This document shows positions 18,292 through 27,843 of a stretch of DNA of 64,000 nucleotides, piece after piece. The stretch comes from Deinococcus sp. QL22 (lineage in GTDB: Bacteria > Deinococcota > Deinococci > Deinococcales > Deinococcaceae): NCBI RefSeq assembly GCF_023370075.1, contig NZ_CP097152.1, positions 1 to 64,000 on the forward strand, written 5' to 3'. Within the stretch, counting starts at the first letter, position 1, and every line of letters begins with the position of its first letter. The translations under genes and the position numbers were made by a program. The notes under the pieces were generated by a model that was given only the letters and a program-made list of their open reading frames with translations, did no database searches and was not told the DNA's origin.

Positions 18292-18987
18292 TTAGACCGA
18301 CCTGGGGCAGTTCAAGCGTACCCGGAAGCTGGGCATGGACGTGCTGTACGTTGCCTTCACGCCCGTGTTCCGCAGCACGGCCGGGTCGATCTCGACGAGC
18401 AGCTTGTCGGCTGGGGTCAGGCGGGTGGACTGGGCCGAATCGGCGTAATACTCCAGCGTAAACGTGTTCCCCGCCCCCTGTGCCAGCTTGCGGTACAGCA
18501 GCTGCTGACCATTCTCGCTGTCCAGCGTGCTGCCGTCTTGGAGCACGAGCTGGAGGGACTTGACTCCAGTATTCAGGGCGTCTGCCGTAGCCGTGCTGCC
18601 GTTCTTCCACTCCACACTGACGGCGTAACCGCGCTGCTGCCCATTGTACCGGCTGATGGGTTTCACCGAACGGACTGTCATGCGCCAGACGCCGTTGAAG
18701 AGCGTGTCGCCCAGACACCCCTCCAGCGAGGCGCGCTGATTGGCCCCGCCGGGCGACGTGGTGGGAGCCGCTCCCGTGCCCAGCGTGAGCGTGCTGCCTT
18801 TCAGGCTGCTTGGAATTCCCAGCAAGTTGATTGCCGAGAGTGGCACGTACGTCTGACCTTTCACGACGATGGCCTGTGCTGGAGCCACCTGACCATTCAC
18901 GATCAATGAATAATTCTGGGCGGCGGCGACCGGAAAAAGTACGAGGGTGAGGAGGGCCGGGGCGGTCGGGAACAGGGCAAGTTTCAT
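18292..18987 (-). CDS. Secreted protein with copper-amine-oxidase N-terminal-like domain
   Basis: 231 residues with a signal peptide (LLTLVLFPVAAAQ). Residues about 25-65 read SLIVNGQVAPAQAIVVKGQ and YVPLSAINLLG, the pattern of the copper amine oxidase N-terminal (stalk) domain, which is usually a surface-binding module rather than an enzyme. The rest is beta-rich, with a pair of Cys (one in EGCLGD, one near the C-terminal NCPRS) that may form a disulfide. It is last in the minus-strand block that begins with the large regulator at 26190, about 55 bp after the big subtilase gene, suggesting co-transcription. Confidence 0.7.
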   Translation of the reverse strand: MKLALFPTAPALLTLVLFPVAAAQNYSLIVNGQVAPAQAIVVKGQTYVPLSAINLLGIPSSLKGSTLTLGTGAAPTTSPGGANQRASLEGCLGDTLFNGVWRMTVRSVKPISRYNGQQRGYAVSVEWKNGSTATADALNTGVKSLQLVLQDGSTLDSENGQQLLYRKLAQGAGNTFTLEYYADSAQSTRLTPADKLLVEIDPAVLRNTGVKATYSTSMPSFRVRLNCPRSV

Positions 18988-19042
18988 AGGAAGACTCCTT
19001 CAATGGGGCGGAACAGACTCACATCAATCCTGCCCCCGTGGA

Positions 19043-21922
19043 TCAGCGTCCGGTCTGGATGTTCAGGGTGGCCTTGACGGGAACCAGTGCGCTGCCCGCG
19101 TCCGCTTCGCCTTCCAGTGCCCGCGCGACGCGCAGCACGTACCGCTGTTCGGAGAGGGCCTGTGCCAGTTCGATGCGTTCGCCCGCACCGCCTTGGAAGT
19201 TCTCGCCCTCCGCGATCAGGCTGCCCGCCTCGCTGTAGAGGGTGAGGTGCAGGCCCGCGCCCAGCAGTTCCACGCTGTTGAGGCCCAGGTCGCTGACCTT
19301 GTTGATCAGGAAGTGTTCGGTCGGCTCACGCAAGGTCAGCTCAACGGGTACGTTGGGGTGCAGGATGAGGTAAATCAGCTGCTTGACGCTTAACACTGGG
19401 TGTTGCTCGCCGGTCGAACCGAGCCACAGACTGTACTCCCCTGCCGCGCTTCCACTAACGGCCACCGTGATAAAGCCCTGCGGCACCACCAGCCGCGCCT
19501 GGTCGGCACAGTCCCCACTGGACGCGTCCAGACCGACCGGCGTGCCATCAGACGTGAAGGCCCGCAGGATCAGGGGACCGTCTGCGCCCTCAACGCGGGC
19601 GAGGCTTTTCATCGTGCCGGTGATGTTGTTGGTGTTGCCCCGGCTGTAAAAGGTATAGAAATCGACGTCCGTATTCACGTGCAGGCTAGAGCTGAGGTAC
19701 CCCCCGTCGCCGATATACGACGCCTGGGCCCGGGTGTCGTTCCCGGTCTGGACGTTGGCCGCGTTGAACTCGTACTTGTCGGGCAGGATGGAGCGGCTGT
19801 TCACACTGAGTCCCAGGTCATAGGGCATGGGCTGGCCGCCTGCCAGGACGAACGAGAAGTCCCCGGCGGGCAGCCGGTACTTGACCTGACGGCCATTCAC
19901 GACGCTGGCGTTCGCCAGTTCGATCGGGTCGCCGCAGCCCACCACCTTATTCAGGCCGTAGTTCGCAAAGCCGACCTTCCCCACGCCGTCGGCATGCCGG
20001 AAGTTCAGGGTGGCCTCGGTGGGGCCGGTAGTGGTGAAGCGGTAGCGGTCTACGTCGCTGCCCGCGTGGATGGTCAGGTCGTCGTGCTGCGCCGGAGTCA
20101 GGGCTGTGGCCGAGGCGGGTGCGTCGTTGGCCTCGAAGCGGTCGGGGGGCAGCCGGAAGTCGGCGGCCTTCTTCACCGCCTCGAAGGCGTTGAGGTAGCG
20201 CGTAACGCGCGGGTCAGGCGAGTCGGTCCAGGCCGTGTCCTGAAGGATGTCCCGCATCTGGCCGTAGTTCAGGGCCGGATTCATCGCTTTCATCATCGCG
20301 GCGACCCCGGCGACGTAAGGCGCTGAGGCGCTGGTGCCGTTGTGGATCACGGACTGGCCCCCGGAGCCGCCGTCGGGCATCGCCACGATGTCGGTGGGTG
20401 CCCACAGGTTGACTGGGCCGCCGTAGTTGGAGTAGGGCTTGGCGCTGTTGGTGTAGGCCTGTCCGGGACTGCCCAGCGCGCCCACACAGAACACGCCGCT
20501 GATGATGCAGGGCTCGTAACTCTCGTCCTCCACGTCGTCGCCGAGCTTATCCTTGCCGCCGTTGCCCGCCGAAGCGACCAGGAAGATGCCCGCGTCGTGC
20601 GCCCGGTCGAAGGCGTCGTAGTAGCCTGCCAGGTCCTTGCCCGCGTGGCACCACCACCCGCACGCGCCCCCGAAGCTCATGTTGATGACGTCGGCGCCCT
20701 GTCCCTTGGCCCAGTCGATGGCGTGCTTGACCGAGTAGGTGCTCAGGTCGCTGCGGAGCAGCATCGGATCGGCTACCTGTCCGCCGGTGCCTGCGGCGTG
20801 GGCGCCGTTGTTGAGGGTTCCCACCGCCACGCTGGCGCTGCCGTGGCCGTGGTAGAGACAGGGATTCCCCTCGCCGCAGTCCGCCGGATTGAGGCCCGAG
20901 GCGTTGCCCTCTCCGATGAAGTTGGCCTGAACCGGCAAAGGCGGCAAGTCGCCCTGACCATTCGCGTCCGGCAGGCTGGTGCCGTCCAGGTTCAGCCAGA
21001 AGCCTCCATCGATGATCGCCACGCGAACCCGGCGGCGAGGGGCGCTGATCCCGTGCGCGGCCACGAACTGCCAAGCCTGCACGACCTGCGGCTTGCTGAC
21101 CGCGTTGCTGAATTCAGGACGGGAGAAGGCGTCGGCAGTGCCCGATACAGCGCCGCCCTCCTGAGTTTTCAGCAGCACGCCTTGCGGCTGATCGAGGAAG
21201 TTGGCGCTGACCTTCAGGCCGCCCACCGTCTCACGGGCGACCAGCGCCAGCAGCCGCGCGGCCTCCTCACTGGAAAACACGCTCTCACCTGGCGTACCCA
21301 GGGCATTAGCGTCAGCGGTAAAACTGTCCAAGCTGACCGCCGCAGGGTCGAGACGCAGCAGCACGGTGCGCTCGGCACCCTCGGTATAGCTGTCCAGCAC
21401 TGCGGCGCCGGTGCGCGTTAGAAGGGCGTCGAGGTCGGCTTGGCTTCCCAGCAGCGCAATCAGTTCGTTGGCGACAAAGGCGCTCGTCAGGCCCGCTGCG
21501 TCGCGCACTGCCACCACCGGGCGGGGGCCGCCCCACCCCGTCACACTACCGGTGAAGGGCCTCACGGCGGAATCGATGCGGTAACTGAAGGGCCGCGCGT
21601 TCAGGCTGGCGGTCACCTTCGCTGTGGCGCTCCCCGCTGCATTCCGGGCGGTGAGGGTGTAGGTGGTCGTGGCCACCAGATTCACGTTCTGGCTGCCCAG
21701 GGTGGGCGGCGTGACGCTTCCCACGCCGCCGTCAATCTCCAGCGTGGTCGCCCCACTGACCTCCCAGGCCAGCGTGATGGAGCCGGGCGCGGTCAGGGCG
21801 GCGGGCGCGGCGGTAAAGCGGGTGATAGTGGGTTTCGCGCCTGGATCCGGCCCGGATGAGGGCGAGCCAGTGCACGCGGAGAGCAGGAGAGCCATCAGGG
21901 AAATTCGCGCCGTGTGGTTCAT
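19043..21922 (-). CDS. Large subtilisin-family (S8) lipoprotein protease
   Basis: About 959 residues from ATG 21922; an upstream ATG at 21934 is also possible. The signal ends LMALLLSAC (lipobox). An Ig-like domain (about 30-110) precedes a prodomain, then the S8 catalytic domain with Asp in VAIIDGGFW, His in YHGHGSASVAVG and Ser in HNGTSASAPYVAGVAAM; VASAGNGG gives the oxyanion Asn. Two or three C-terminal beta domains follow (DRFEANDAPASATAL and DKYEFNAAN, pre-peptidase-C-like). It should be a surface-anchored protease. It lies downstream of a zinc-ribbon protein, a lectin and a large regulator on the same strand. Confidence 0.9.
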   Translation of the reverse strand: MNHTARISLMALLLSACTGSPSSGPDPGAKPTITRFTAAPAALTAPGSITLAWEVSGATTLEIDGGVGSVTPPTLGSQNVNLVATTTYTLTARNAAGSATAKVTASLNARPFSYRIDSAVRPFTGSVTGWGGPRPVVAVRDAAGLTSAFVANELIALLGSQADLDALLTRTGAAVLDSYTEGAERTVLLRLDPAAVSLDSFTADANALGTPGESVFSSEEAARLLALVARETVGGLKVSANFLDQPQGVLLKTQEGGAVSGTADAFSRPEFSNAVSKPQVVQAWQFVAAHGISAPRRRVRVAIIDGGFWLNLDGTSLPDANGQGDLPPLPVQANFIGEGNASGLNPADCGEGNPCLYHGHGSASVAVGTLNNGAHAAGTGGQVADPMLLRSDLSTYSVKHAIDWAKGQGADVINMSFGGACGWWCHAGKDLAGYYDAFDRAHDAGIFLVASAGNGGKDKLGDDVEDESYEPCIISGVFCVGALGSPGQAYTNSAKPYSNYGGPVNLWAPTDIVAMPDGGSGGQSVIHNGTSASAPYVAGVAAMMKAMNPALNYGQMRDILQDTAWTDSPDPRVTRYLNAFEAVKKAADFRLPPDRFEANDAPASATALTPAQHDDLTIHAGSDVDRYRFTTTGPTEATLNFRHADGVGKVGFANYGLNKVVGCGDPIELANASVVNGRQVKYRLPAGDFSFVLAGGQPMPYDLGLSVNSRSILPDKYEFNAANVQTGNDTRAQASYIGDGGYLSSSLHVNTDVDFYTFYSRGNTNNITGTMKSLARVEGADGPLILRAFTSDGTPVGLDASSGDCADQARLVVPQGFITVAVSGSAAGEYSLWLGSTGEQHPVLSVKQLIYLILHPNVPVELTLREPTEHFLINKVSDLGLNSVELLGAGLHLTLYSEAGSLIAEGENFQGGAGERIELAQALSEQRYVLRVARALEGEADAGSALVPVKATLNIQTGR

Positions 21923-22078
21923 GCGGGGCACCATCCTGTGGAGGGAATGAGAGGGACTACCGTGAGACTCGCAAGTGTGAACAGGCTGGCGGCGAGCAAG
22001 GTCAGGGCGGTGCAGGGGAAGGTGTTGGAACTGTCAGCCTCCCGAATCTTTGGAGAGCGGCGGGGAAGGAACGCCGCC

Positions 22079-22327
22079 TCAACTGGGTGCTTCCCGAGCA
22101 GGGAGCGCGAAGGGGTGTCCGCAGGCCGCACAGAAGTGGGCATAGGGGGAGGAGATGAACCGCTGGCACACTGGGCAGCCTTCCAGCAGCCGTGTGCCGT
22201 CATTGACGCAGTACCGCTCGTCTGAACTGGCAGGCACTGCCCTGAGGCAGTGAGGGCACAGGCGGTAGCGCAGGCGCCCACCCACTGCGCTGTCTTCCGG
22301 GAAGCCGTCCATTGAACCGCCGTCCAC
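22079..22327 (-). CDS. Small double zinc-ribbon protein
   Basis: 82 residues from a GTG at 22327 that directly follows AAGGAGG, which decides the start. Two zinc-ribbon-like pairs are seen: CPHC with a later YC, and CPVC with CAAC. Four Cys-x2-Cys or single-Cys elements could bind one or two zinc ions. No membrane segment or signal, so it is cytoplasmic. It sits between the lectin and the large subtilase. It may be a small regulator or assembly factor, but function is not recognised. Confidence 0.7.
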   Translation of the reverse strand: MDGGSMDGFPEDSAVGGRLRYRLCPHCLRAVPASSDERYCVNDGTRLLEGCPVCQRFISSPYAHFCAACGHPFALPAREAPS

Positions 22328-22378
22328 GGGGAACCTCCTTGCAGTGGCCAGGGTGAGGAAAACTAAACACCCTCCATC

Positions 22379-22894
22379 TCAATCGATGCGGACGGATACA
22401 GGCACCAGCCGCCACAACTGACAATCGCCGTTCGCGTAGGTCGAACCGGGATTCAGGGCCAGGGTAGTCGTGCAGTGATCGGCATCAAGGTACTGGCCGT
22501 TCACCTTGAGCTGCAGGCGGCTCCAGCCGTTGCCCGCCGGGACCAGCCGCCACAACTGGCAGGCCCCGCCTGCATAAGTCGACCCCGGATTCAGACCGAT
22601 CGGGGAAGAACAGTAATTGGCGTCCAGAAACTGCCCGCCCGACTTGAGCTGAAGGCGGAACCAGCCCCCGCCTGCGGGAATGAAGCGCCAAGCCTGACAC
22701 GCGCCGCCCGCGTAGGTGGATCCCGGATTTAGCGTGACCCGGGTCGTGCAGTGCGCGGCGTCGAGGTAATGTCCGTTCGACTTGAGCTGAAGGCGGTAAT
22801 ACGCCGGTGACTGGGCGTTTGACTGGGCACTGGCCGCCAAAAAGGCGAGGGCGGCGAGGAGAACGGTGCGGCGTGGGGCGATGATACGAAGCAT
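22379..22894 (-). CDS. Secreted ricin-type beta-trefoil lectin-like protein
   Basis: 171 residues from ATG 22894, preceded by AGGAG. Signal peptide (VLLAALAFLAASAQSNAQ), then three tandem repeats of about 47 residues: RLQLKSNGHYLDAAHC to CQAWRFIP, RLQLKSGGQFLDANYC to CQLWRLVP, and RLQLKVNGQYLDADHC to CQLWRLVP. Three repeats each ending QxW form one beta-trefoil, the ricin B/carbohydrate-binding fold. Each repeat has two Cys. It is expected to bind sugars outside the cell. The position next to a protease and a regulator suggests a shared extracellular task. Confidence 0.85.
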   Translation of the reverse strand: MLRIIAPRRTVLLAALAFLAASAQSNAQSPAYYRLQLKSNGHYLDAAHCTTRVTLNPGSTYAGGACQAWRFIPAGGGWFRLQLKSGGQFLDANYCSSPIGLNPGSTYAGGACQLWRLVPAGNGWSRLQLKVNGQYLDADHCTTTLALNPGSTYANGDCQLWRLVPVSVRID

Positions 22895-23064
22895 GATTGC
22901 TCCTGATTTCCCTGAGGGGGGAAGAGCCACGAACGCAGGGACGCCCGCAGGATGAGGAGAAGGGAGCGACGTGCTGACGCATGCCTGGGCCTTCCTCACT
23001 GAGGGGGCGGCACCTCCTTTCCCGTTCAGGGTGAGGGAAGTACCGTGAGACGCGCGTCAGAAAA

Positions 23065-26000
23065 TCAGAGGATTGTGCCGGAAGGTGCCGCAAGGAAATC
23101 GGCCCAGTGCTCGGGCAAGCGCTCCCCCACATCCAGCAAGCGCTCGCGGGCTTGCCTATAGAGCCGGTTCAGGCTGCGGTGATCTTGGCCTGCACGCAGC
23201 GCCTTCAGCGTGAGATGCAGGGCCGTTTGGTCGTAAGGGTCCATGTCCAGCAGCAGGCGGCCCAGCCGGGTCGTCTCGTCCGGCCGGCCGGCGAGCAGCG
23301 CCTCCGCCCGCTCATACAGGGCGCGCGATAGGGCGTACCGCACGCCGTCATCGCGTGGCTGGGTGTCCACGCCGTCCAGCCACGGGCCGCGCCACAGCCG
23401 CACGTCGCCGCCCATCAGGAAGTCTTCGGCGTCGCTCGCTACGTCGCCCAACGCATAGCCGCGGGGGCCGGTCAGGATCAACCCGGCGCCGTAGGCCTCC
23501 CGCAGGTGAAACACCAGATCCCGCAGGGCTGCATCCGCCCGGGCCTCGTCGTGGCCGGGAGACAGCAGGTCGAGCAGGTCGAGTCGGGGCACCTCCGGGC
23601 GGCCCGCGAGCCGGGCCTCTAGCAGGTAGGTCAGCAGCTCACGGCGCTTGCCGCCCCGTACCGCTTGCATACGACCCGGGACGCCGCAACGCAGCGCTCC
23701 CAGCACCTCCAGCCGGAGACCCGGCTCGCCCGGATGGTGCTGGCTGGAGGTGCTGGGTGCTTCTGTTTGTTTCAGGGTCAGTTCGGGGAACAGCCGCTGG
23801 GCCAGGTCGACGCTCGCTCCGAGCCCCCACTGCTCGAACCACGCCAGCCGTGCACGGGCCCCGGGGAGGTCGCCGCGCAACTGGTCAAGTTCCAGGCCAG
23901 CGCGGTGCGCAGCAAGCAGGTCCCCCATCTCCCACGCCAGGGTATGAGCAAGGTCGAACGCCTCCAGCGCCTCCTGCGGGCGGTGCAGGGCGAGCAAAGC
24001 ACTGCCGCGTGCAGCCTGGGCCGCCTGACGCATCTGAGGCATGTCCAGTTGCTCCGCCAGCGTGGCACCCTGATCGGCCAACGCCAGTGCGGACACAGGC
24101 TGACCGGCCCAGCGCTCAGCCAGGGCGGCGATCGGCAGGCTCTCGGCTAGGGAGCGCGGATCGTCAAACCCGCGGGCGTGGTTTAGGGCAGCCCGGGCGT
24201 AGCGGGCCGCCAGCACCGATCCATGGGGCGGCTGCCAGGCCAAGTACAGTGCGCTCAGAGCGCACTCGCAGTCCACCAGATAGCCGGTCACGTCTAGGCC
24301 CTCCAGAAAGGAGCGGGCCTCGTGCAGCAGCGTCTCGGCCTGCTGATAGTCGCCCGCCTCTCTGAGCACACTGCCTAACGCCACCTGAGCAATGGCGGAG
24401 GCGGTCGGGTCACCAAGTTCTTGGCAGACCGCCAGCGCCTCTTTCAGACAGCTGGTTTGCTCCGGGTAACGGCCCAGCGTCCCCAGGGCCATCGCACGGT
24501 TAAACAGCGCCGCGTCAATCAGGCGCAGATTGCCGGTGGGCCGCACGAGATCCAGTATCTCGCGTTCCAGCCGCTCCATCGCCACGAAGTCCGCCCGAAC
24601 TTGGGCCACCACCGACTGTACCTTGAGGGCCATTACCCGCGCTCCGGGGTCGTTGGGGCGCGCCAGCAGGTCTTGGGCGGCGTCCTCAGCCTCCGCCGCC
24701 CGCCCGCAGTAGGCCAGCGACCGGCCCACCTGACACACTGTACCTGGGTCGGCGTACGCCAGGACACCGGGATGTTCGTCCAGCAGTTCAGTCAGTCGCG
24801 TGTTGTCCTGAGCGCGCAGCCTCAGCACGCGGGCCACAAAGGAGAGTCCCTCGCGCTCGGCGGAAGGGAGTTGCTCCAGCCGCTGCTCGGCGAGGCTGCC
24901 CTGCCCCTGAGCGGCGAGCAGCTCGGACAGCAGCCAGATTGCCTCGCTGCGTGACCCAGCCGCCTGGCCCGCCCGCTCGGCCAGCCGCGTCGCCTCCGGC
25001 ACATCCACTTCTTTTAGTCCGTGCGCCGCCTCCAGTGCCCGCCGAGCGGCCACCGCACCGTCCACATAGCGCAGGCTGCGGGCCCGCAGCCTGGCTGCCC
25101 CCACCCGGTCGCCTACCGCGTCCCGCCCGGCCGCCGCCCTCAGCAACCAGTCCTGCGCGGCAGCTGGATCCAGTTCCGCTGCCTCCACGAAGGCGCTGGC
25201 CGCAGGCAGATCGTCCTGCAAGGCGGTGAGTGCTCGGCGGGCCAGTTGGCGGCGGCGCTCTGGGGGCAGCGTCCGGAGCACCGTCTCGCGGTAGAGCGGG
25301 TGGATAAACTCCCCAGCTGAGAAGATGGTCTGCCGCTCCAGCTCCCGTTCGGCCTCCGCCAGCTCCCCGGGCGTCAGGACGGTCAGCGCGGCGAGCAGCG
25401 TGCTGTCCGCGCCGACAGGCAATACTGCCTTGCCCTCCAGGATCTCGGCGAGTCGGGGCTCGGCGCTCACGTCCAGCAGCGCACGCTCAATCAGGGCCTC
25501 GACCATCACTGGCATCAGATTCCCGGGCGGGCTCCGCCACCGCCAGGACTGCCCGTCATTCCACAAGTGCCCCTGACGGGTCAGCAGACGAAAGTATTCA
25601 AGGGTGAAGAGTGGGTTGCCTGCTGCCCGCCCAAAGATCCAGACGAGGGCCTCCCCAGGCAGCGCCGCCCCAGCCTCAGCTTGAAGAAGCCCAGCCGCAG
25701 CGCGGGCATCCAGCGGCCCCTGGAGATACGCTTCAAACCCATCGGGCGGCGGGGTACGGCTGGTGACCAGCAGGCCCGCCCCTTTCGTCCGGGTCGTCCG
25801 CCGCGCCAGCGCCCTAATCAGGCTCAGCTGCTCTGGGTCTGCCTCATGCAAGTCTTCCAAGTGCAGGACAAACGGCGCCAGTCCCGCCAGCGCCGCGGCG
25901 AGGGCGTCCACGCTGCTGGCGTGTTCCATAGGTTCGCCCTGCCCGAGCCGTTCGAGTACCCGCTCAGCCCAGGACGGCAAGCGGGCGGGTCGTGGGAGGG

Positions 26001-26190
26001 CTCGGGCGAGTTCGGGCAGCGGCACGCGACTGTGCAGGCTCAGGTTGCGGCAAGACGTCCCGCGCAACAGCGCCTGGGCCGTGTACGTCTTCCCAATGCC
26101 CGGCCCACCCCACAGGCCCACGGTCAATCCACCGCGCCTCGCCGTCAGAGCACGCAAACGCCGGGCCAGCTCGGGAAGATCCTGGGTCAT
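23065..26190 (-). CDS. STAND-type ATPase/TPR transcriptional regulator with SARP/BTAD-like C-terminus
   Basis: 1041 residues. Residues about 20-300 form an AAA/STAND ATPase module with Walker A GGPGIGKT and Walker B-like FVLHLEDLHE. A long TPR-like helical array spans about 330-800 (GDYQQAETLLHEARSFL and similar). From about 810 a winged-helix region (LRLEVLGALRCGVPG) is followed by a bacterial transcriptional activation domain ending DMDPYDQTALHLTLKAL. This order is that of MalT/SARP-like signal-integrating activators, with the DNA-binding part at the C-terminus. It is encoded just upstream of the secreted lectin, zinc-ribbon and protease genes on the same strand, and is likely their activator. 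Confidence 0.85.
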   Translation of the reverse strand: MTQDLPELARRLRALTARRGGLTVGLWGGPGIGKTYTAQALLRGTSCRNLSLHSRVPLPELARALPRPARLPSWAERVLERLGQGEPMEHASSVDALAAALAGLAPFVLHLEDLHEADPEQLSLIRALARRTTRTKGAGLLVTSRTPPPDGFEAYLQGPLDARAAAGLLQAEAGAALPGEALVWIFGRAAGNPLFTLEYFRLLTRQGHLWNDGQSWRWRSPPGNLMPVMVEALIERALLDVSAEPRLAEILEGKAVLPVGADSTLLAALTVLTPGELAEAERELERQTIFSAGEFIHPLYRETVLRTLPPERRRQLARRALTALQDDLPAASAFVEAAELDPAAAQDWLLRAAAGRDAVGDRVGAARLRARSLRYVDGAVAARRALEAAHGLKEVDVPEATRLAERAGQAAGSRSEAIWLLSELLAAQGQGSLAEQRLEQLPSAEREGLSFVARVLRLRAQDNTRLTELLDEHPGVLAYADPGTVCQVGRSLAYCGRAAEAEDAAQDLLARPNDPGARVMALKVQSVVAQVRADFVAMERLEREILDLVRPTGNLRLIDAALFNRAMALGTLGRYPEQTSCLKEALAVCQELGDPTASAIAQVALGSVLREAGDYQQAETLLHEARSFLEGLDVTGYLVDCECALSALYLAWQPPHGSVLAARYARAALNHARGFDDPRSLAESLPIAALAERWAGQPVSALALADQGATLAEQLDMPQMRQAAQAARGSALLALHRPQEALEAFDLAHTLAWEMGDLLAAHRAGLELDQLRGDLPGARARLAWFEQWGLGASVDLAQRLFPELTLKQTEAPSTSSQHHPGEPGLRLEVLGALRCGVPGRMQAVRGGKRRELLTYLLEARLAGRPEVPRLDLLDLLSPGHDEARADAALRDLVFHLREAYGAGLILTGPRGYALGDVASDAEDFLMGGDVRLWRGPWLDGVDTQPRDDGVRYALSRALYERAEALLAGRPDETTRLGRLLLDMDPYDQTALHLTLKALRAGQDHRSLNRLYRQARERLLDVGERLPEHWADFLAAPSGTIL

Positions 26191-26453
26191 CCGCTAGCGA
26201 CACCTCCGGGGTTGTGCTGAGTGAGGACTGAGGTCACAGACAGGAGCACAGTTGGCCTAGCATAAGTCTTGCAGCGCAAAGAGGTTCTGGGAGGGAGGTG
26301 AAGTCGGCGGATCCTGCAGCAGTCAGCTCCCAGTGCTCCCCCAAGGGGTAAAGGAACACCACCCCAGTGAGGGTTTCGGACAAGTCCTCACGCTCGGGAA
26401 CGAGGGGTGCAGACTCGTGGAGTACGGTCCGTACGCCCAGCCATCACTGCGGT

Positions 26454-26907
26454 CTACGTGTTAGGAGACGGGGGCGGAAAAGTCACGCCGTACCGGGCGC
26501 AAATCTTAACCACCTGCTCCATGTCGGGGGGGCTGCCGGCAGGTCGCTCAACTCCTGCTCCATGGCCTCTGCACCGCCTGGGAAGACGGACAGCAGGGTT
26601 TTGGCGGGCGCGTTTCCCACCACCCGCCAGGTGTGCGGGATCATCTGGGGCAGGAAGACAGGGGTGCCTGCGAGGGCGGCCACCGATTGAGCCCCGACCT
26701 GAAATTCCATCTCTGCCCTTCAAGGACGTGGAAGACTTCGTGTCCACGCTCATGCACGTGTATGGGGATGCCGACTCCTGGTTTGTTGAGTTGCTCGACC
26801 AAGGTCAGGCGGCCATCCGTATCTGCAGCAGTCAATCTCACGGTCATAGGGTTACCGAGTACATTGAGGGGTCGTCCAACATCAAGGGTCAGGATTTTAG
26901 GTTCCAT
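26454..26907 (-). pseudogene. Cupin-domain protein, two frameshifts
   Basis: ATG at 26907 follows AAGGAG. The first segment reads VRLTAADTDGRLTLVEQ and HVHERGHEVFHVLEGQ, the cupin motif 1 (HxHx3-4Ex6G). The frame then changes near 26713, continuing MEFQVGAQSVAALAGTPVFL and IPHTWRVVGNAPAKTLL (cupin motif 2), and changes again at a run of seven G near 26526, ending YGVTFPPP. The repaired protein would be about 150 residues, a small metal-binding cupin of unknown substrate. The two breaks may be genuine decay or homopolymer sequence errors. Confidence 0.7.
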
Positions 26908-27066
26908 ATGATCTCCTTGTCGGTCAGGGTCGTAGTGCCATTAATCACCTTGGGTGGAGGCGTGTCAAGTCGGGCCGCCGCCTTCATTTCTTTGCGTCTT
27001 GAAAAGTTGTGCCAGCACGGTGAAAACAAAAGAGGAGGCCTGTCCTCCGGGACGCGGAACATGCCA

Positions 27067-27100
27067 GCCGGGGGTTGTGTTGCCTGAACTTGGCCCGCAG
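27067..27100. mobile_element. Solo IS6-like terminal end
   Basis: GGTTGTGTTGCCTGAACTT followed by GGCCCGCAGCA matches the outer 30 bp or so of IS6-like copies C and D. No hairpin or transposase sequence follows. It is a scar of a deleted element, or the end left after recombination. Confidence 0.6.
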
Positions 27101-27253
27101 CAAACTAAGCACGAGTGACCTTTGCGAATCTCTTGGCGTCTGGTTTCTCAGCCCCTGGCGTGGTTGGCGGGTAAGGTGTCCGGTACTAAACATCCGGCCA
27201 GTTGAGCTCCCCACTTTCGCAGAAGGTCTTATGTGCGTCATGCTGAAGGAAAA

Positions 27254-27598
27254 ATGACCAGGACAGTCGCTCAGAAGATGGGGGTGAAAGCAGGTGCGGC
27301 AGCGTTCTTTGTCAATGCTCCTGTCGCAACGCTCAAGTCGATGCAGCTCCCTCCATTGGCCAGAAGCGAACACCTCGGAGATGGGGTATTCGACTACCTG
27401 CATTTCTTTACGACAGCGGCCGAGAAACTTGACGAACGCTTACCCAACCTCAAGCCACACCTGGCACCTGCAGGAACACTGTGGGTGTCCTGGCCAACAG
27501 GGAGAGGGCTGAGAAGCTCCCTTACGCTACCGGCTGTAAGCCAACACCCGCAGGTGAACGAGTGGATTGAGCGCTGTTCTTGGCAGTGTGGGTTATAA
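27254..27598 (+). pseudogene. DUF3052-like protein, disrupted C-terminus
   Basis: ATG at 27254 follows AAGGA. Residues 1-95 read KMGVKAGAAAFFVNAPV, DGVFDYLHFFTTAAEKLDE and HLAPAGTLWVSWPTGRG, the pattern of the small DUF3052 family of unknown function. After SSLTLPAV the expected continuation is replaced by an unrelated stretch of about 55 bp, and a family-like GYNRLLLESKG appears in another frame at about 27588. An insertion with frameshift therefore truncates the protein at about 114 residues. Confidence 0.55.
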
Positions 27599-27599
27599 C

Positions 27600-27843
27600 A
27601 GACTTCTCCTAGAATCAAAGGGACGCAGAGGGCGGCAGGTCACCACACTTTCAGATCGGCTGGGCGAACGCTTGAGCAATGTAAGTAGCTAATGTTGACC
27701 AAGTCCGGTAGAGGGTCGACTTGAAGGGAAAATGGGGTTCAAGACGGGCGTGGACTGTAGAGACGCAGCAGTGCGGCCAGGGATTTGGTTAACCCGTGCC
27801 ACTGTCCGGCACGCACTTTTCTTCACGTCAGAACAGGTGAGGA
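27600..27843. other. Intergenic, no gene seen
   Basis: No coding-like frame apart from the short tail of the DUF3052-like relic. It lies between convergent genes; no strong hairpin with a T-run was recognised. Confidence 0.4.

Noticed and set aside
19400..21421. Long plus-strand frames opposite the large subtilase
   Set aside because: Low-complexity Gly/Val/Arg composition, no homology, and fully overlapped by the protease with catalytic motifs.
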